Shown: positions 1 through 6,546 of the stretch, piece by piece
Layout of the letters: every line of letters begins with the position of its first letter
Position numbering within the stretch: position 1 is the stretch's first letter
Assembly: GCA_900557635.1 (NCBI GenBank)
Contig: USTB01000018.1
Location: 1 to 10,436 of the forward strand
Direction: 5' to 3'
Origin: an uncultured Eubacteriales bacterium
GTDB taxonomy: Bacteria; Bacillota_A; Clostridia; Oscillospirales; CAG-272
Length of the DNA: 10,436 bases
Notes under the pieces: generated by a model
Told to the model about the DNA's origin: nothing
Databases searched by the model: none
The model's input: only the letters and a program-made list of their open reading frames with translations
Translations under genes and position numbers: made by a program

Positions 1-126
1 TAAAAGTCAATGATGCGGTTTGCAGAATCGTTCGACCGAAATCGACAAGTGTCCGCCTCTGTGCAGTATACATGACGGCGAGCGGGGAAAAGACGGCACG
101 CGGATTCAAACGGAGTGTGTCTTATA
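1..126. other. Downstream flank of the lipoprotein operon, no gene seen
   Basis: I see no convincing coding region in these bases on either strand. On the minus strand they follow the stop codon of the last lipoprotein gene. I looked for a GC-rich hairpin followed by a T run and found none, so the operon transcript probably continues past the window edge or ends by another mechanism. A TATACT hexamer is present on the minus strand, but no good -35 lies at the right distance, so I do not call a promoter. Confidence 0.5.
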
Positions 127-1236
127 TCAATGAGATGCCAAATCATGGGGCATGGAATCGTAAACGATACGTGCAAGCCCGTGCAGGTTGTCGAGCACAG
201 ACCACGGCGCGGAAAGAGCGTTGGGATATGCGGCATTGATCCGTTTGGTAAATTCCTCGGCTTTTTCCGCTTTCAGCGAAACGGGCTGAGGCTGAGCGTT
301 TATGTCGATACCCATTTCCGATAACATGTCGGTCAGCTCTTTCTCAATGTCCAGGACATCCCGGTTAGCGAGGAACAGCTCCTCCAATCCGGTACAATGG
401 GAGGGAACGGTCTGCAATTCGGAGAATTTCTGCTCCAAAGAACTGCCTTGCTCGGCGAAGTATTCCTCTACGGTGATTTTGTGATCGCATAACAGGGTCG
501 GGTTTCCGTCGGTTACGGTCAAGGTGCCTTCTTCAAAAGCGATTTCATCCCGCGACGTGATGTATTCGGCGAATTCGTCGGCGACTTGGGAATACAGATA
601 TTCTGCGATCGTTTGGCGGTAATGCACGGTGTTGCCGCTTCCGCGCGACAGGAGAATGGGCCGATATGTCTGTTCGTCAAAGGTGTCGGGGTTGCCGACC
701 TCGGGAAAACGGATGATGTCGCTGTCTGTAAAGATCAGGTTGTTGCTGTAAATCCCGTTTATCTGTGAAAAGACAAAGCCGATGTCCGACGAAAAAGCGT
801 TGACCGTGACGTTACCGGAGATCGGAAGGGGCGTGCGGAAGGTGTAGACTTGCCCTTTCGCTTTGATCTCGCGGAGAAGCCAGCTTGCCTGTCCGTTTTC
901 GTCGGCTTCACAGCTTACCAAAAGGACAGCGTCGCCGCATTCCACGGGGATCTGCCCGTCTGCGTCTGCGATCTTTTCAGCCTCTGCCGACGGTACGGAC
1001 AAAAAGCGGATCGTGATTTCGTTTGTGTCTGTGACGCGAATGCATTTGTCTTTGTAGGAAACGGTGAGGTTGCTGTCGGGGATCGGGCGATCCTCGGGGT
1101 CAGATCCCTGCGGCGCGGTCACGGACGGTTGCGGCGTGGTGACATCTGCTGTCTTGCCGTTGTTTGACTGACAGCCGGACAAAAGAGCGCCGCATAGGAG
1201 CAGGAGAGCAATGGCAATGCGGGAGGTAGGTTTCAT
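127..1236 (-). CDS. Lipoprotein of unknown function with shared operon head (369 aa)
   Basis: Predicted membrane-anchored, surface-exposed lipoprotein; function not recognised. The N-terminus has a short basic region, a Leu-rich core and an LSGC lipobox with the lipidated cysteine at residue 22. A linker rich in Thr, Pro, Gln and Ser follows to about residue 55. The remaining roughly 310 residues match no family I know. Residues about 190-300 show a weak resemblance to residues 200-310 of the lipoprotein at 6491, including a Cys-x-x-Leu-x-Glu-Leu-Phe-x-x-Asn pattern near residue 281. The frame is open further upstream to 1500, but I chose 1236 because AAAGGAG (1245-1251) sits 8 nt before this ATG, the signal peptide starts here, and the longer version would overlap the preceding gene. 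It is the last gene of the operon in the window and has a 136-bp leader containing a strong hairpin. Confidence 0.85.
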   Translation of the reverse strand: MKPTSRIAIALLLLCGALLSGCQSNNGKTADVTTPQPSVTAPQGSDPEDRPIPDSNLTVSYKDKCIRVTDTNEITIRFLSVPSAEAEKIADADGQIPVECGDAVLLVSCEADENGQASWLLREIKAKGQVYTFRTPLPISGNVTVNAFSSDIGFVFSQINGIYSNNLIFTDSDIIRFPEVGNPDTFDEQTYRPILLSRGSGNTVHYRQTIAEYLYSQVADEFAEYITSRDEIAFEEGTLTVTDGNPTLLCDHKITVEEYFAEQGSSLEQKFSELQTVPSHCTGLEELFLANRDVLDIEKELTDMLSEMGIDINAQPQPVSLKAEKAEEFTKRINAAYPNALSAPWSVLDNLHGLARIVYDSMPHDLASH

Positions 1237-1311
1237 GGTGATATCTCCTTTCTGAATCGGACGGTGTGTGCAGTGTCGGATGTGCCGACGCCATGCGACC
1301 GTTTTTGGTGT

Positions 1312-1346
1312 ATGGGGAGCGGGACAATTCCTGCCCCGTTCCCCAT
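1312..1346 (-). promoter_or_regulatory. Intercistronic 15-bp hairpin without a T tract
   Basis: The arms 1312-1326 and 1332-1346 form a near-perfect inverted repeat around a 5-base loop: 13 Watson-Crick pairs, one G-U and one mismatch when read as minus-strand RNA. It lies between the stop of the 2293 gene and the start of the 1236 gene. The RNA after it is ACACCAAAAACGG, with no U run, so it does not look like an intrinsic terminator. Roles such as 3'-end protection after processing, or uneven expression of the two genes, are possible but inferred. Confidence 0.6.
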
Positions 1347-1372
1347 GCCGGTTATGACGGGCGACGGTGCGG

Positions 1373-2293
1373 TCACTGCTTTTCGCGGATCTTTTGATGC
1401 CATTCCTCAAAGGGGATGGACGAACGCCAGCGGTCGGAATTGAGATTCCACACGGAGTCGGCGCCGAAATACTCTGCCGTTTGATCGGTCTTTCCCTCAT
1501 TTGTCATGGCACCGGACGGAACCACGATTTTCTTGATCGGTGTCTCTCCGACTTCATAGTTATATTCCTCCACGACCAGATTCGAGTTACCCTCTTCGGA
1601 ATCCTCGGGGGAACAGATCAAGTGGCGGCGGAGGACAAAGCGGTGCTCCTCTTCGTTATAGACGAATATTTCGTGTTCCACGATCTGTGAACGAGAGGCT
1701 CCCCACAGGATGCAACGGTTCTCCTCGTCAAGAATGAAGCCGGTTCTGGTGGCAAAGCCTGCCGCATGTACAAAGCTTTTTTCGTTCGCGTCCCACACAA
1801 GCGGATAGAAGTGATACCCGCCGTAGCCTATCTCGGTTCCCGCCATCAGAACATCCGGTTCGCCGTCGAAGGTGACGTCTTGTACAAACAGCACGGGCTT
1901 CGTTTTTGAAGGCTCATAGTCCCCAATGGAGGGGATCGTGAGGATGACGGTGGAATCGGACGCACCCTCGCGCGAGTATGCGATCAAAAATTTATCGCTT
2001 TCCCCGTATTCATTTGTGTGATAGTATGCCGAAATGCGATACGTTCCCTCGCTGTTTTTCACATCAACGGTGTCGGAATAGAGCCACTGTGTCAGGTCGA
2101 CGCCGTTTTCATCCGGCTGAGGGGAGTTGCTGTCGGAGGATGGGGTCGGCTCTGTGGTTCGGTCGGAAGCGGACGCGCTTTCCTGCGGCGTGGTGACGTC
2201 GGCGGTCTTGCCGTTATCTCTCGACTGACAGCCCGACAAAACGGCGGCGCACAGGAGAAGGAGAGCGATGGCGATGCGGGCGGTAGGTTTCAT
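1373..2293 (-). CDS. XAC2610/VCBS-like lipoprotein, paralogue of the 3223 gene (306 aa)
   Basis: Predicted lipoprotein: signal peptide with LSGC lipobox (Cys22), then a low-complexity Ser/Thr/Pro/Asp linker to about residue 65. The body carries an Asp-x-Thr-Phe-Asp-Gly-x-Pro-Asp motif (residues 139-147), like the metal-binding loops of VCBS/FG-GAP repeats and XAC2610-type proteins. Next come VWD (166-168), an EHEIFVYN strand near 206 and a C-terminal WNLNSDRW motif near 282. The same landmarks occur in the same order in the 3223 gene, so the two are full-length paralogues despite low overall identity. The ATG at 2293 has GGGAG a few bases upstream. XAC2610 of Xanthomonas is a periplasmic inhibitor of a lysozyme-like effector; that role is not shown here, and the family call rests on motif resemblance. 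The linker lacks one 7-residue unit present in its paralogue. Confidence 0.85.
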   Translation of the reverse strand: MKPTARIAIALLLLCAAVLSGCQSRDNGKTADVTTPQESASASDRTTEPTPSSDSNSPQPDENGVDLTQWLYSDTVDVKNSEGTYRISAYYHTNEYGESDKFLIAYSREGASDSTVILTIPSIGDYEPSKTKPVLFVQDVTFDGEPDVLMAGTEIGYGGYHFYPLVWDANEKSFVHAAGFATRTGFILDEENRCILWGASRSQIVEHEIFVYNEEEHRFVLRRHLICSPEDSEEGNSNLVVEEYNYEVGETPIKKIVVPSGAMTNEGKTDQTAEYFGADSVWNLNSDRWRSSIPFEEWHQKIREKQ

Positions 2294-2328
2294 GGTGATA
2301 TCTCCCTTTCGTGTTATGATTTGTGTTG
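2186..2328 (-). repeat. Duplicated lipoprotein head and leader, copy A
   Basis: This block contains the 5' untranslated leader, SD site, start, signal peptide, lipobox and first linker residues of the 2293 gene. Bases 2187-2328 match 3117-3258 at a constant offset of 930 with 6 mismatches by eye (about 96% identity). Similarity ends soon after the leader on one side. On the linker side it continues only after a 21-base gap. Confidence 0.85.
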
Positions 2329-2353
2329 GAAATGCGCGGAATGATGGTTATGA

Positions 2354-3223
2354 TTATTTGGCGGTGGCGTATATGTCGGCGGCTTGTTCCGCTCTCTCGT
2401 GCCATTGATCCTGCTCTTGGGAAGCGTTCCATCTCTCTGCGTTCAAGTCCCAGGTGGAGCCGGCTTCGTAATAGGGCTGAATTTTTGGGTTTTCGCGGAA
2501 AGCGTCGTCATCGGGCACTGTGAAATCATCGGTTTGGACCTTGCAACCCATAACATGCTCTTCGAAAACCGAGATGTTCTCTTCGCCGTCATACGGGAAC
2601 GTAAAACGGAGATAATTGGTTCGCACAAAGGCGTGGTCTACGGCGTTGTACACGGAGATCGAGTAATGCTCCGACATATCCCCGCCGCGTTTGCCCAAAA
2701 TGTATTCGCCGTTGTCGACCAAGGTAAAATTCGTTATTTTTTCAAAGCCGTAGGTTCGGACGAAATTCTGCTCTTCTTTATCCCAGACAATTGCAGTGTA
2801 GTTGTCTCCGTATGCACTGGTGAAGTCCAAAACCAAAAGATCGGGGAAGCCGTCGAAATTTACGTCTGTGGAAAACAGCAACGGTTCTATGGTGCCTTGC
2901 GGAGCGCCGAGCTGAATTTCGGTTTTGCTTTCGGGAGAATCGGACGGCGCGATAACGATTTTTCGGAGCGGTTCTGTGCCTATGCTCGCTTGGTAATATG
3001 AGGTGGCGCAATAGGTTTTGTCTCCGATCCGAATGTCTGATTTGTCAGAGAGGGTCCACGGTGAATCGGGATCGGGTGTTGCCGTGTTTTCCTGCGGCGT
3101 GGTGACGGACTGCTCCGGCGTGGTGACGTCGGCGGGCTTGCCGTTATCTCTCGACTGACAGCCCGACAAAACTGCGGCGCACAGGAGCAGGAGAGCGATG
3201 ACGATGCGGGCGGTAGATTTCAT
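2354..3223 (-). CDS. XAC2610/VCBS-like lipoprotein, paralogue of the 2293 gene (289 aa)
   Basis: Predicted lipoprotein with signal peptide and LSGC lipobox (Cys22), then a linker holding two VTTP units (residues 33-46). The body has an Asp-x-Asn-Phe-Asp-Gly-x-Pro-Asp-Leu loop (residues 120-129), then AIVWD, SISVYN and a C-terminal WDLNAERW motif (258-265). This order matches its neighbour and the general pattern of XAC2610-related and VCBS-like beta-propeller proteins, where such Asp/Asn loops bind calcium. The frame is open upstream to 3292, but 3223 is chosen because GGGAG lies at the right distance and the signal peptide begins there. Identity of the mature body with the 2293 protein is low, unlike the nearly identical heads. 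The ligand is unknown; a role in binding a cell-wall enzyme or surface polymer is inference. Confidence 0.86.
   Translation of the reverse strand: MKSTARIVIALLLLCAAVLSGCQSRDNGKPADVTTPEQSVTTPQENTATPDPDSPWTLSDKSDIRIGDKTYCATSYYQASIGTEPLRKIVIAPSDSPESKTEIQLGAPQGTIEPLLFSTDVNFDGFPDLLVLDFTSAYGDNYTAIVWDKEEQNFVRTYGFEKITNFTLVDNGEYILGKRGGDMSEHYSISVYNAVDHAFVRTNYLRFTFPYDGEENISVFEEHVMGCKVQTDDFTVPDDDAFRENPKIQPYYEAGSTWDLNAERWNASQEQDQWHERAEQAADIYATAK
3095..3128 (-). repeat. 13-bp direct repeat with 21-bp period in the linker
   Basis: CGGCGTGGTGACG occurs at 3095-3107 and again at 3116-3128. The 21-bp period equals one 7-residue linker unit (VTTPEQS). The 2293 gene has a single copy (2186-2198). Its left flank (TTTCCTG) matches the first copy here and its right flank (TCGGCGG) matches the second, as expected from loss or gain of one unit between the repeats. 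Confidence 0.8.
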
Positions 3224-3258
3224 GGTGATATCTCCCTTTCGTGTTATGGTTTGTGTTG
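3116..3258 (-). repeat. Duplicated lipoprotein head and leader, copy B
   Basis: Partner of the block at 2186-2328, covering leader, SD, start codon, signal peptide and lipobox of the 3223 gene. The coding part also resembles the heads of the genes starting at 1236, 4916 and 6491, but those copies are more diverged and their leaders differ, apart from the 16 bases next to the 1236 start. Confidence 0.85.
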
Positions 3259-3322
3259 AAGAGGATGCGGGGCGGCTTCGGTGATCATGCATGTTGCCCG
3301 ATCGGCTTTGCGCGGTTTTACA

Positions 3323-3934
3323 TTACTGAGAGAGAAACATGCGTACAAGAATCGGTGCAGGAATTCCTCCGATCCCCTGATTTGTGTATGCCATGTGATA
3401 CCAACCGTTCGCGGCTTTTCGGACAGAATATTCCTTCATGTCTGTCAGAGTTGTCAACGGCTCTGTATCCGGCAGGTAGACCATTTGGTAATCGTCAATT
3501 TCCGAGCCGAAAAACAGGAGTCCGTCCTTCGCCTTGATGAATGAGAAGTACGCATTCTTCGCGGGAAACGCCTGCGCGGCGCATTTCAGATGTTCTCTTG
3601 TTCTTTCGTTTTCGATCACGAGATTTCCGTTTACGAACAGTTGGTTGCTTTCCGTCCCCGAATACCAAAAGGTCGGGTTTTCGCCCGTTTTGGGATGGGT
3701 GCTGATGTAATTGAGGCATTCATCCTTTACCGACTCAAAGTCCGCTTTGTATTTCAGGAAGTTTTCTATCTTATATTCCCATGTGAACGAGATGAAATAA
3801 GACAGATACATCCAAAGTGCCGCCCAAGCGGCTTCAAAGACGAAAAATACGGAAAGAAGGATGATCAGAATTTTTGTAAATGTCTTTTTGAATGATCCTT
3901 TCGGTGCTGATTTTTGCGACTGCGAATACTCCAT
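3323..3934 (-). CDS. Single-pass membrane protein of unknown function (203 aa)
   Basis: No family recognised. The first 20 or so residues are Lys/Ser-rich and probably cytoplasmic. A long hydrophobic, aromatic-rich segment at about 21-50 is a transmembrane helix or uncleaved signal anchor, and the remaining roughly 150 residues are predicted extracytoplasmic. There is no lipobox and no Thr/Pro linker, unlike all its neighbours. The outer region contains the stretch NPTFWYSG near residue 86 and an NGWYHMAYTNQG stretch near 176, with a strand-rich look. AAGGA lies about 9 nt upstream of the ATG. It is 49 bp after the 4916 gene and 99 bp before the 3223 gene, all in one direction, so it is probably co-transcribed with them. 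It could be an anchored partner of the lipoproteins, which is inference. Confidence 0.83.
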   Translation of the reverse strand: MEYSQSQKSAPKGSFKKTFTKILIILLSVFFVFEAAWAALWMYLSYFISFTWEYKIENFLKYKADFESVKDECLNYISTHPKTGENPTFWYSGTESNQLFVNGNLVIENERTREHLKCAAQAFPAKNAYFSFIKAKDGLLFFGSEIDDYQMVYLPDTEPLTTLTDMKEYSVRKAANGWYHMAYTNQGIGGIPAPILVRMFLSQ

Positions 3935-3983
3935 GGGTAAAATCCTTCCGTTTTGTGCGCTGAATTCTTATGTTCTGATATGA

Positions 3984-4916
3984 TTATTCAAAGGGAATGA
4001 AGACGATTTTTGTATTTTGACTCCGGAAATCCCGTGTGTATATTATGACATACGGCCACACGGCTGAATATTCCTCGCTTGTCAACTCGTACGGCTCCCC
4101 TCCGTTTATCTGTATGTGATAAAACTCCATGGCGGCGTAAAGCTCGGGATCGTCGCAGGTGTAGGGATCAAATCCCTCGGCTTCATGGTAGGTGTGGCGG
4201 ACAGAAAACAACTGATCCCACGAGCCTTCGGTGTTCAGGCGGACATATTCGTTGCCGTAATAGTCGCCGTTTTGATACCAGTTGTAATAAACGGCACCGT
4301 TTTGGGTTATGGTTGCAACATATTTTTTGCGGTGGCTACAATGATCAGGCTGTGGAAAGATGTATTCTCCGTTCTGAATCATGCATACGGCAATCAGATC
4401 GTGGTTCTCCGTCATGAAAATCAATTCGTCCTTTTCGTCGCCGTTCATATCCAGAAGGGCATAGCCTGCTCTTGCGTGTCCGATCGCTTCATTATATAAT
4501 CCTTCGTCATTATTTTCTCTTAATCTTTCGGCTTCTACCTTGAGGGAATGAAGCAGGGCTTTGACTAAATCAAGATTGTCCGTTTCGCACGCTTTGGCGC
4601 ATGCTTCCGCAAACGCGTCACTATAGTCCAGAGCGATTTCATCCTCGCCGTTCTGTTCTGCGTATTGTGCTACCTTGTTGCGAAGAGCAAGAAGCTCTCG
4701 GTATTCCTTCGGCGGTTGCGGGATCTGCTCCGGTTCGACAGGGCTGTTCGTTTCTGTGATTTTGTCGGAGGTGGATGTGTTTTCCTGCGGTGTGGCGACG
4801 GACTGCTCCGGTGTGGTGACGTCGGCGGGCGTGTCATTACTGTTTGTCTGACAGCCGGACAGAAGCGCGGCGCACAGGAGCAGGAGAGGGACGGTGATGC
4901 GGGAACGATGTTTCAT
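3984..4916 (-). CDS. Lipoprotein with an Asp-rich DxNGDxxDEL motif (310 aa)
   Basis: Predicted lipoprotein: signal peptide ending in LSGC (Cys22), then a shared linker with two VTTP/VATP units to about residue 70. Residues about 70-145 are predicted helical and acidic (EYRELLALRNKVAQYAEQNG and following). A GYALLDMNGDEKDEL motif (151-165) resembles the dockerin/EF-hand or VCBS-like metal-binding loop seen in many Firmicutes lipoproteins that assess a 'domain plus readout' region; the rest is strand-rich with many Tyr and Trp. No enzyme motif was found. AAGGAG followed by an A-rich spacer precedes the ATG. Upstream, a weak TTGATC/TATCTA pair at about 18 bp spacing could be an internal promoter, but this is too poor to annotate. 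It lies 51 bp after the 6491 gene. Confidence 0.85.
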   Translation of the reverse strand: MKHRSRITVPLLLLCAALLSGCQTNSNDTPADVTTPEQSVATPQENTSTSDKITETNSPVEPEQIPQPPKEYRELLALRNKVAQYAEQNGEDEIALDYSDAFAEACAKACETDNLDLVKALLHSLKVEAERLRENNDEGLYNEAIGHARAGYALLDMNGDEKDELIFMTENHDLIAVCMIQNGEYIFPQPDHCSHRKKYVATITQNGAVYYNWYQNGDYYGNEYVRLNTEGSWDQLFSVRHTYHEAEGFDPYTCDDPELYAAMEFYHIQINGGEPYELTSEEYSAVWPYVIIYTRDFRSQNTKIVFIPFE

Positions 4917-4967
4917 GATGTTTTTTCTCCTTATATTTATATAGATAGCACAGTTTATCGGTCGGGA

Positions 4968-6491
4968 TCAAAATCCGCTTAAGTTGTCAACGCGCCAGCC
5001 GGCATCGGTTTTCTTCATGACGGTAATGCCAAAGTATTCGCGGATGGTCTGTATGGGGGTGTCATATCGGTCCATCATATGCATGACGCGAAGGAAGCGA
5101 AGCTCGTTTTCATCCTGATATAACAGGAGGTAGGTGTCGTTATCCCGTCCTGTATATTCGCGGGGAGTGCCCAATCCCGGGTAAATATAGTACAGATATC
5201 CGTTTTCTTCAATGAATAATGCATCGTCGTCAAGGCATCGGTCACAGTAATCATCGGTGTATGCCTGACCGAGGAATTCCCGAAGATCCTTCATTGTATG
5301 GTAAATGCTCTTTACCGCCGAATAGCCGTAACCGTTTTTGCTGAGTGAAATTTCAATGCCGTCCGGATAACTGAAATTCTTCAGGTATTCGTCTATTTCT
5401 TCATCAATGCTGCTTCCGTCGGACGGTGTTCCGTCCATATAGCGGGCGAGGATATGCAGAATATCAAATTTGTTTGCCATATTTTCCCCATTAAGCACCT
5501 CTGTTGCCAGACGGTAGGCGTGGATCTGTTCCTCGTTCATGAAATTCGAAAGGTTAAGTGTTCTTTCAAGATAAAACGATTCCGATGAGGGATTTTGTTC
5601 AAACAGTTCCGTGAGAGTCTTGCACTTGGTTCCGTTTGCGGCGGTGACAGTTCCCGCGCTGTCCTTTTTTGCCTCGAACGCCTGCTCCATGGCTTCGCGG
5701 TGGCTTTCCATGGTGACGTATTTTTTGCACATATATTCGCCGACCAACGCCGACCCCTCTTCGCAGTATCCCTCGTCGAATCCTTTACAGCAGAAGATCC
5801 ATTCCTCGGGTGTGGTATACTTCAAATATTTATCGGGGTATCGCAGATATCTCAGATAACCGGAATCGTCGCGGGCAAAAAAGACGCGGAAGTCTTTGCC
5901 GGTGTTGCCCGAAAAATCCTGCAGGGTTACCTTGCCGTTCTCCAAAAAGTAGTGACGCGGACCGTTTTCCGTACTCACCACGGTTCTGTATTGACTTGTG
6001 ACAATGGAAAAGCACCGATCGTTTTCCCCTTCGCCGAGAATGTCGATGGGCGTGTCCGGGGTCAGTGTGGCGTTATTGGAGGTGACGGAAACGGCGGCAA
6101 GACCCTTGTCCGTTGCCGTTACCGCGAGGGAAACGCCGTCAAAGCGTATGGCGTGAAGCTCGATGCCGTGCTCGCGCGTGTAGGAGGACAGAAGGCGGAT
6201 CATCGTTTTGAACGGCTTCAATTCTACGCCGCTTGACAGCTCAAGATCGGAAATCACGGTGCCCGTGGCTTCCTCGTAGCCTGTGACTCCCGGGATATCG
6301 GTGACGGTTTGGATGACGGGATCGGGATCATCTTCGGATTTCGCGGTTTCGCCGCTTTCCTGCGGCGCGGTAACAGACTGTTCCGGTGCGGTCACGTCGG
6401 CGGGTTTGCCGTTGTCGTTTGACTGACAGCCCGACAGAATGATGCCGCACAGGAGCAAGAGGGTGACGGTGATGCGCGTGGTATGTCTCAT
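4968..6491 (-). CDS. Lipoprotein with IseA-like C-terminal region (507 aa)
   Basis: The largest lipoprotein of the operon. Signal peptide with LSGC lipobox (Cys22), linker with VTAP units to about residue 65, then an unrecognised region of about 300 residues with several cysteines (234, 235, 243, 255, 290). The last 140 or so residues contain VKSIYHTMKDLREFL (393-407), an ENGYLYYIYPGLG strand pair (near 430) and a C-terminal VMKKTDAGWRVDNL stretch (492-505). This arrangement resembles IseA (YoeB)-type DL-endopeptidase inhibitors and NTF2-like folds in Firmicutes lipoproteins. In Bacillus, IseA inhibits cell-wall DL-endopeptidases; the same function here is inference. Residues 200-310 weakly resemble part of the 1236 gene product. 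SD AGAGGA lies before the ATG; the gap to the preceding gene is 55 AT-rich bases. Confidence 0.84.
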   Translation of the reverse strand: MRHTTRITVTLLLLCGIILSGCQSNDNGKPADVTAPEQSVTAPQESGETAKSEDDPDPVIQTVTDIPGVTGYEEATGTVISDLELSSGVELKPFKTMIRLLSSYTREHGIELHAIRFDGVSLAVTATDKGLAAVSVTSNNATLTPDTPIDILGEGENDRCFSIVTSQYRTVVSTENGPRHYFLENGKVTLQDFSGNTGKDFRVFFARDDSGYLRYLRYPDKYLKYTTPEEWIFCCKGFDEGYCEEGSALVGEYMCKKYVTMESHREAMEQAFEAKKDSAGTVTAANGTKCKTLTELFEQNPSSESFYLERTLNLSNFMNEEQIHAYRLATEVLNGENMANKFDILHILARYMDGTPSDGSSIDEEIDEYLKNFSYPDGIEISLSKNGYGYSAVKSIYHTMKDLREFLGQAYTDDYCDRCLDDDALFIEENGYLYYIYPGLGTPREYTGRDNDTYLLLYQDENELRFLRVMHMMDRYDTPIQTIREYFGITVMKKTDAGWRVDNLSGF

Positions 6492-6546
6492 GATGAAAGT
6501 CCTCTTTTTATTAGATATCTGAATAAAGATATATTCGGTTTGCGCG

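Noticed and set aside
1237..1500. 88-codon upstream extension of the last lipoprotein gene
   Set aside because: It would bury the signal peptide, overlap the previous gene and ignore the strong SD before 1236.
2384..3001. 205-codon plus-strand frame opposite the 3223 gene
   Set aside because: Shadow frame with no SD or family signature. The minus-strand gene has signal peptide, lipobox and paralogue support.
4917..4967. Possible internal promoter (TTGATC / TATCTA) before the 4916 gene
   Set aside because: Both boxes are weak and the spacing is about 18 bp. Not enough to annotate without transcript data.
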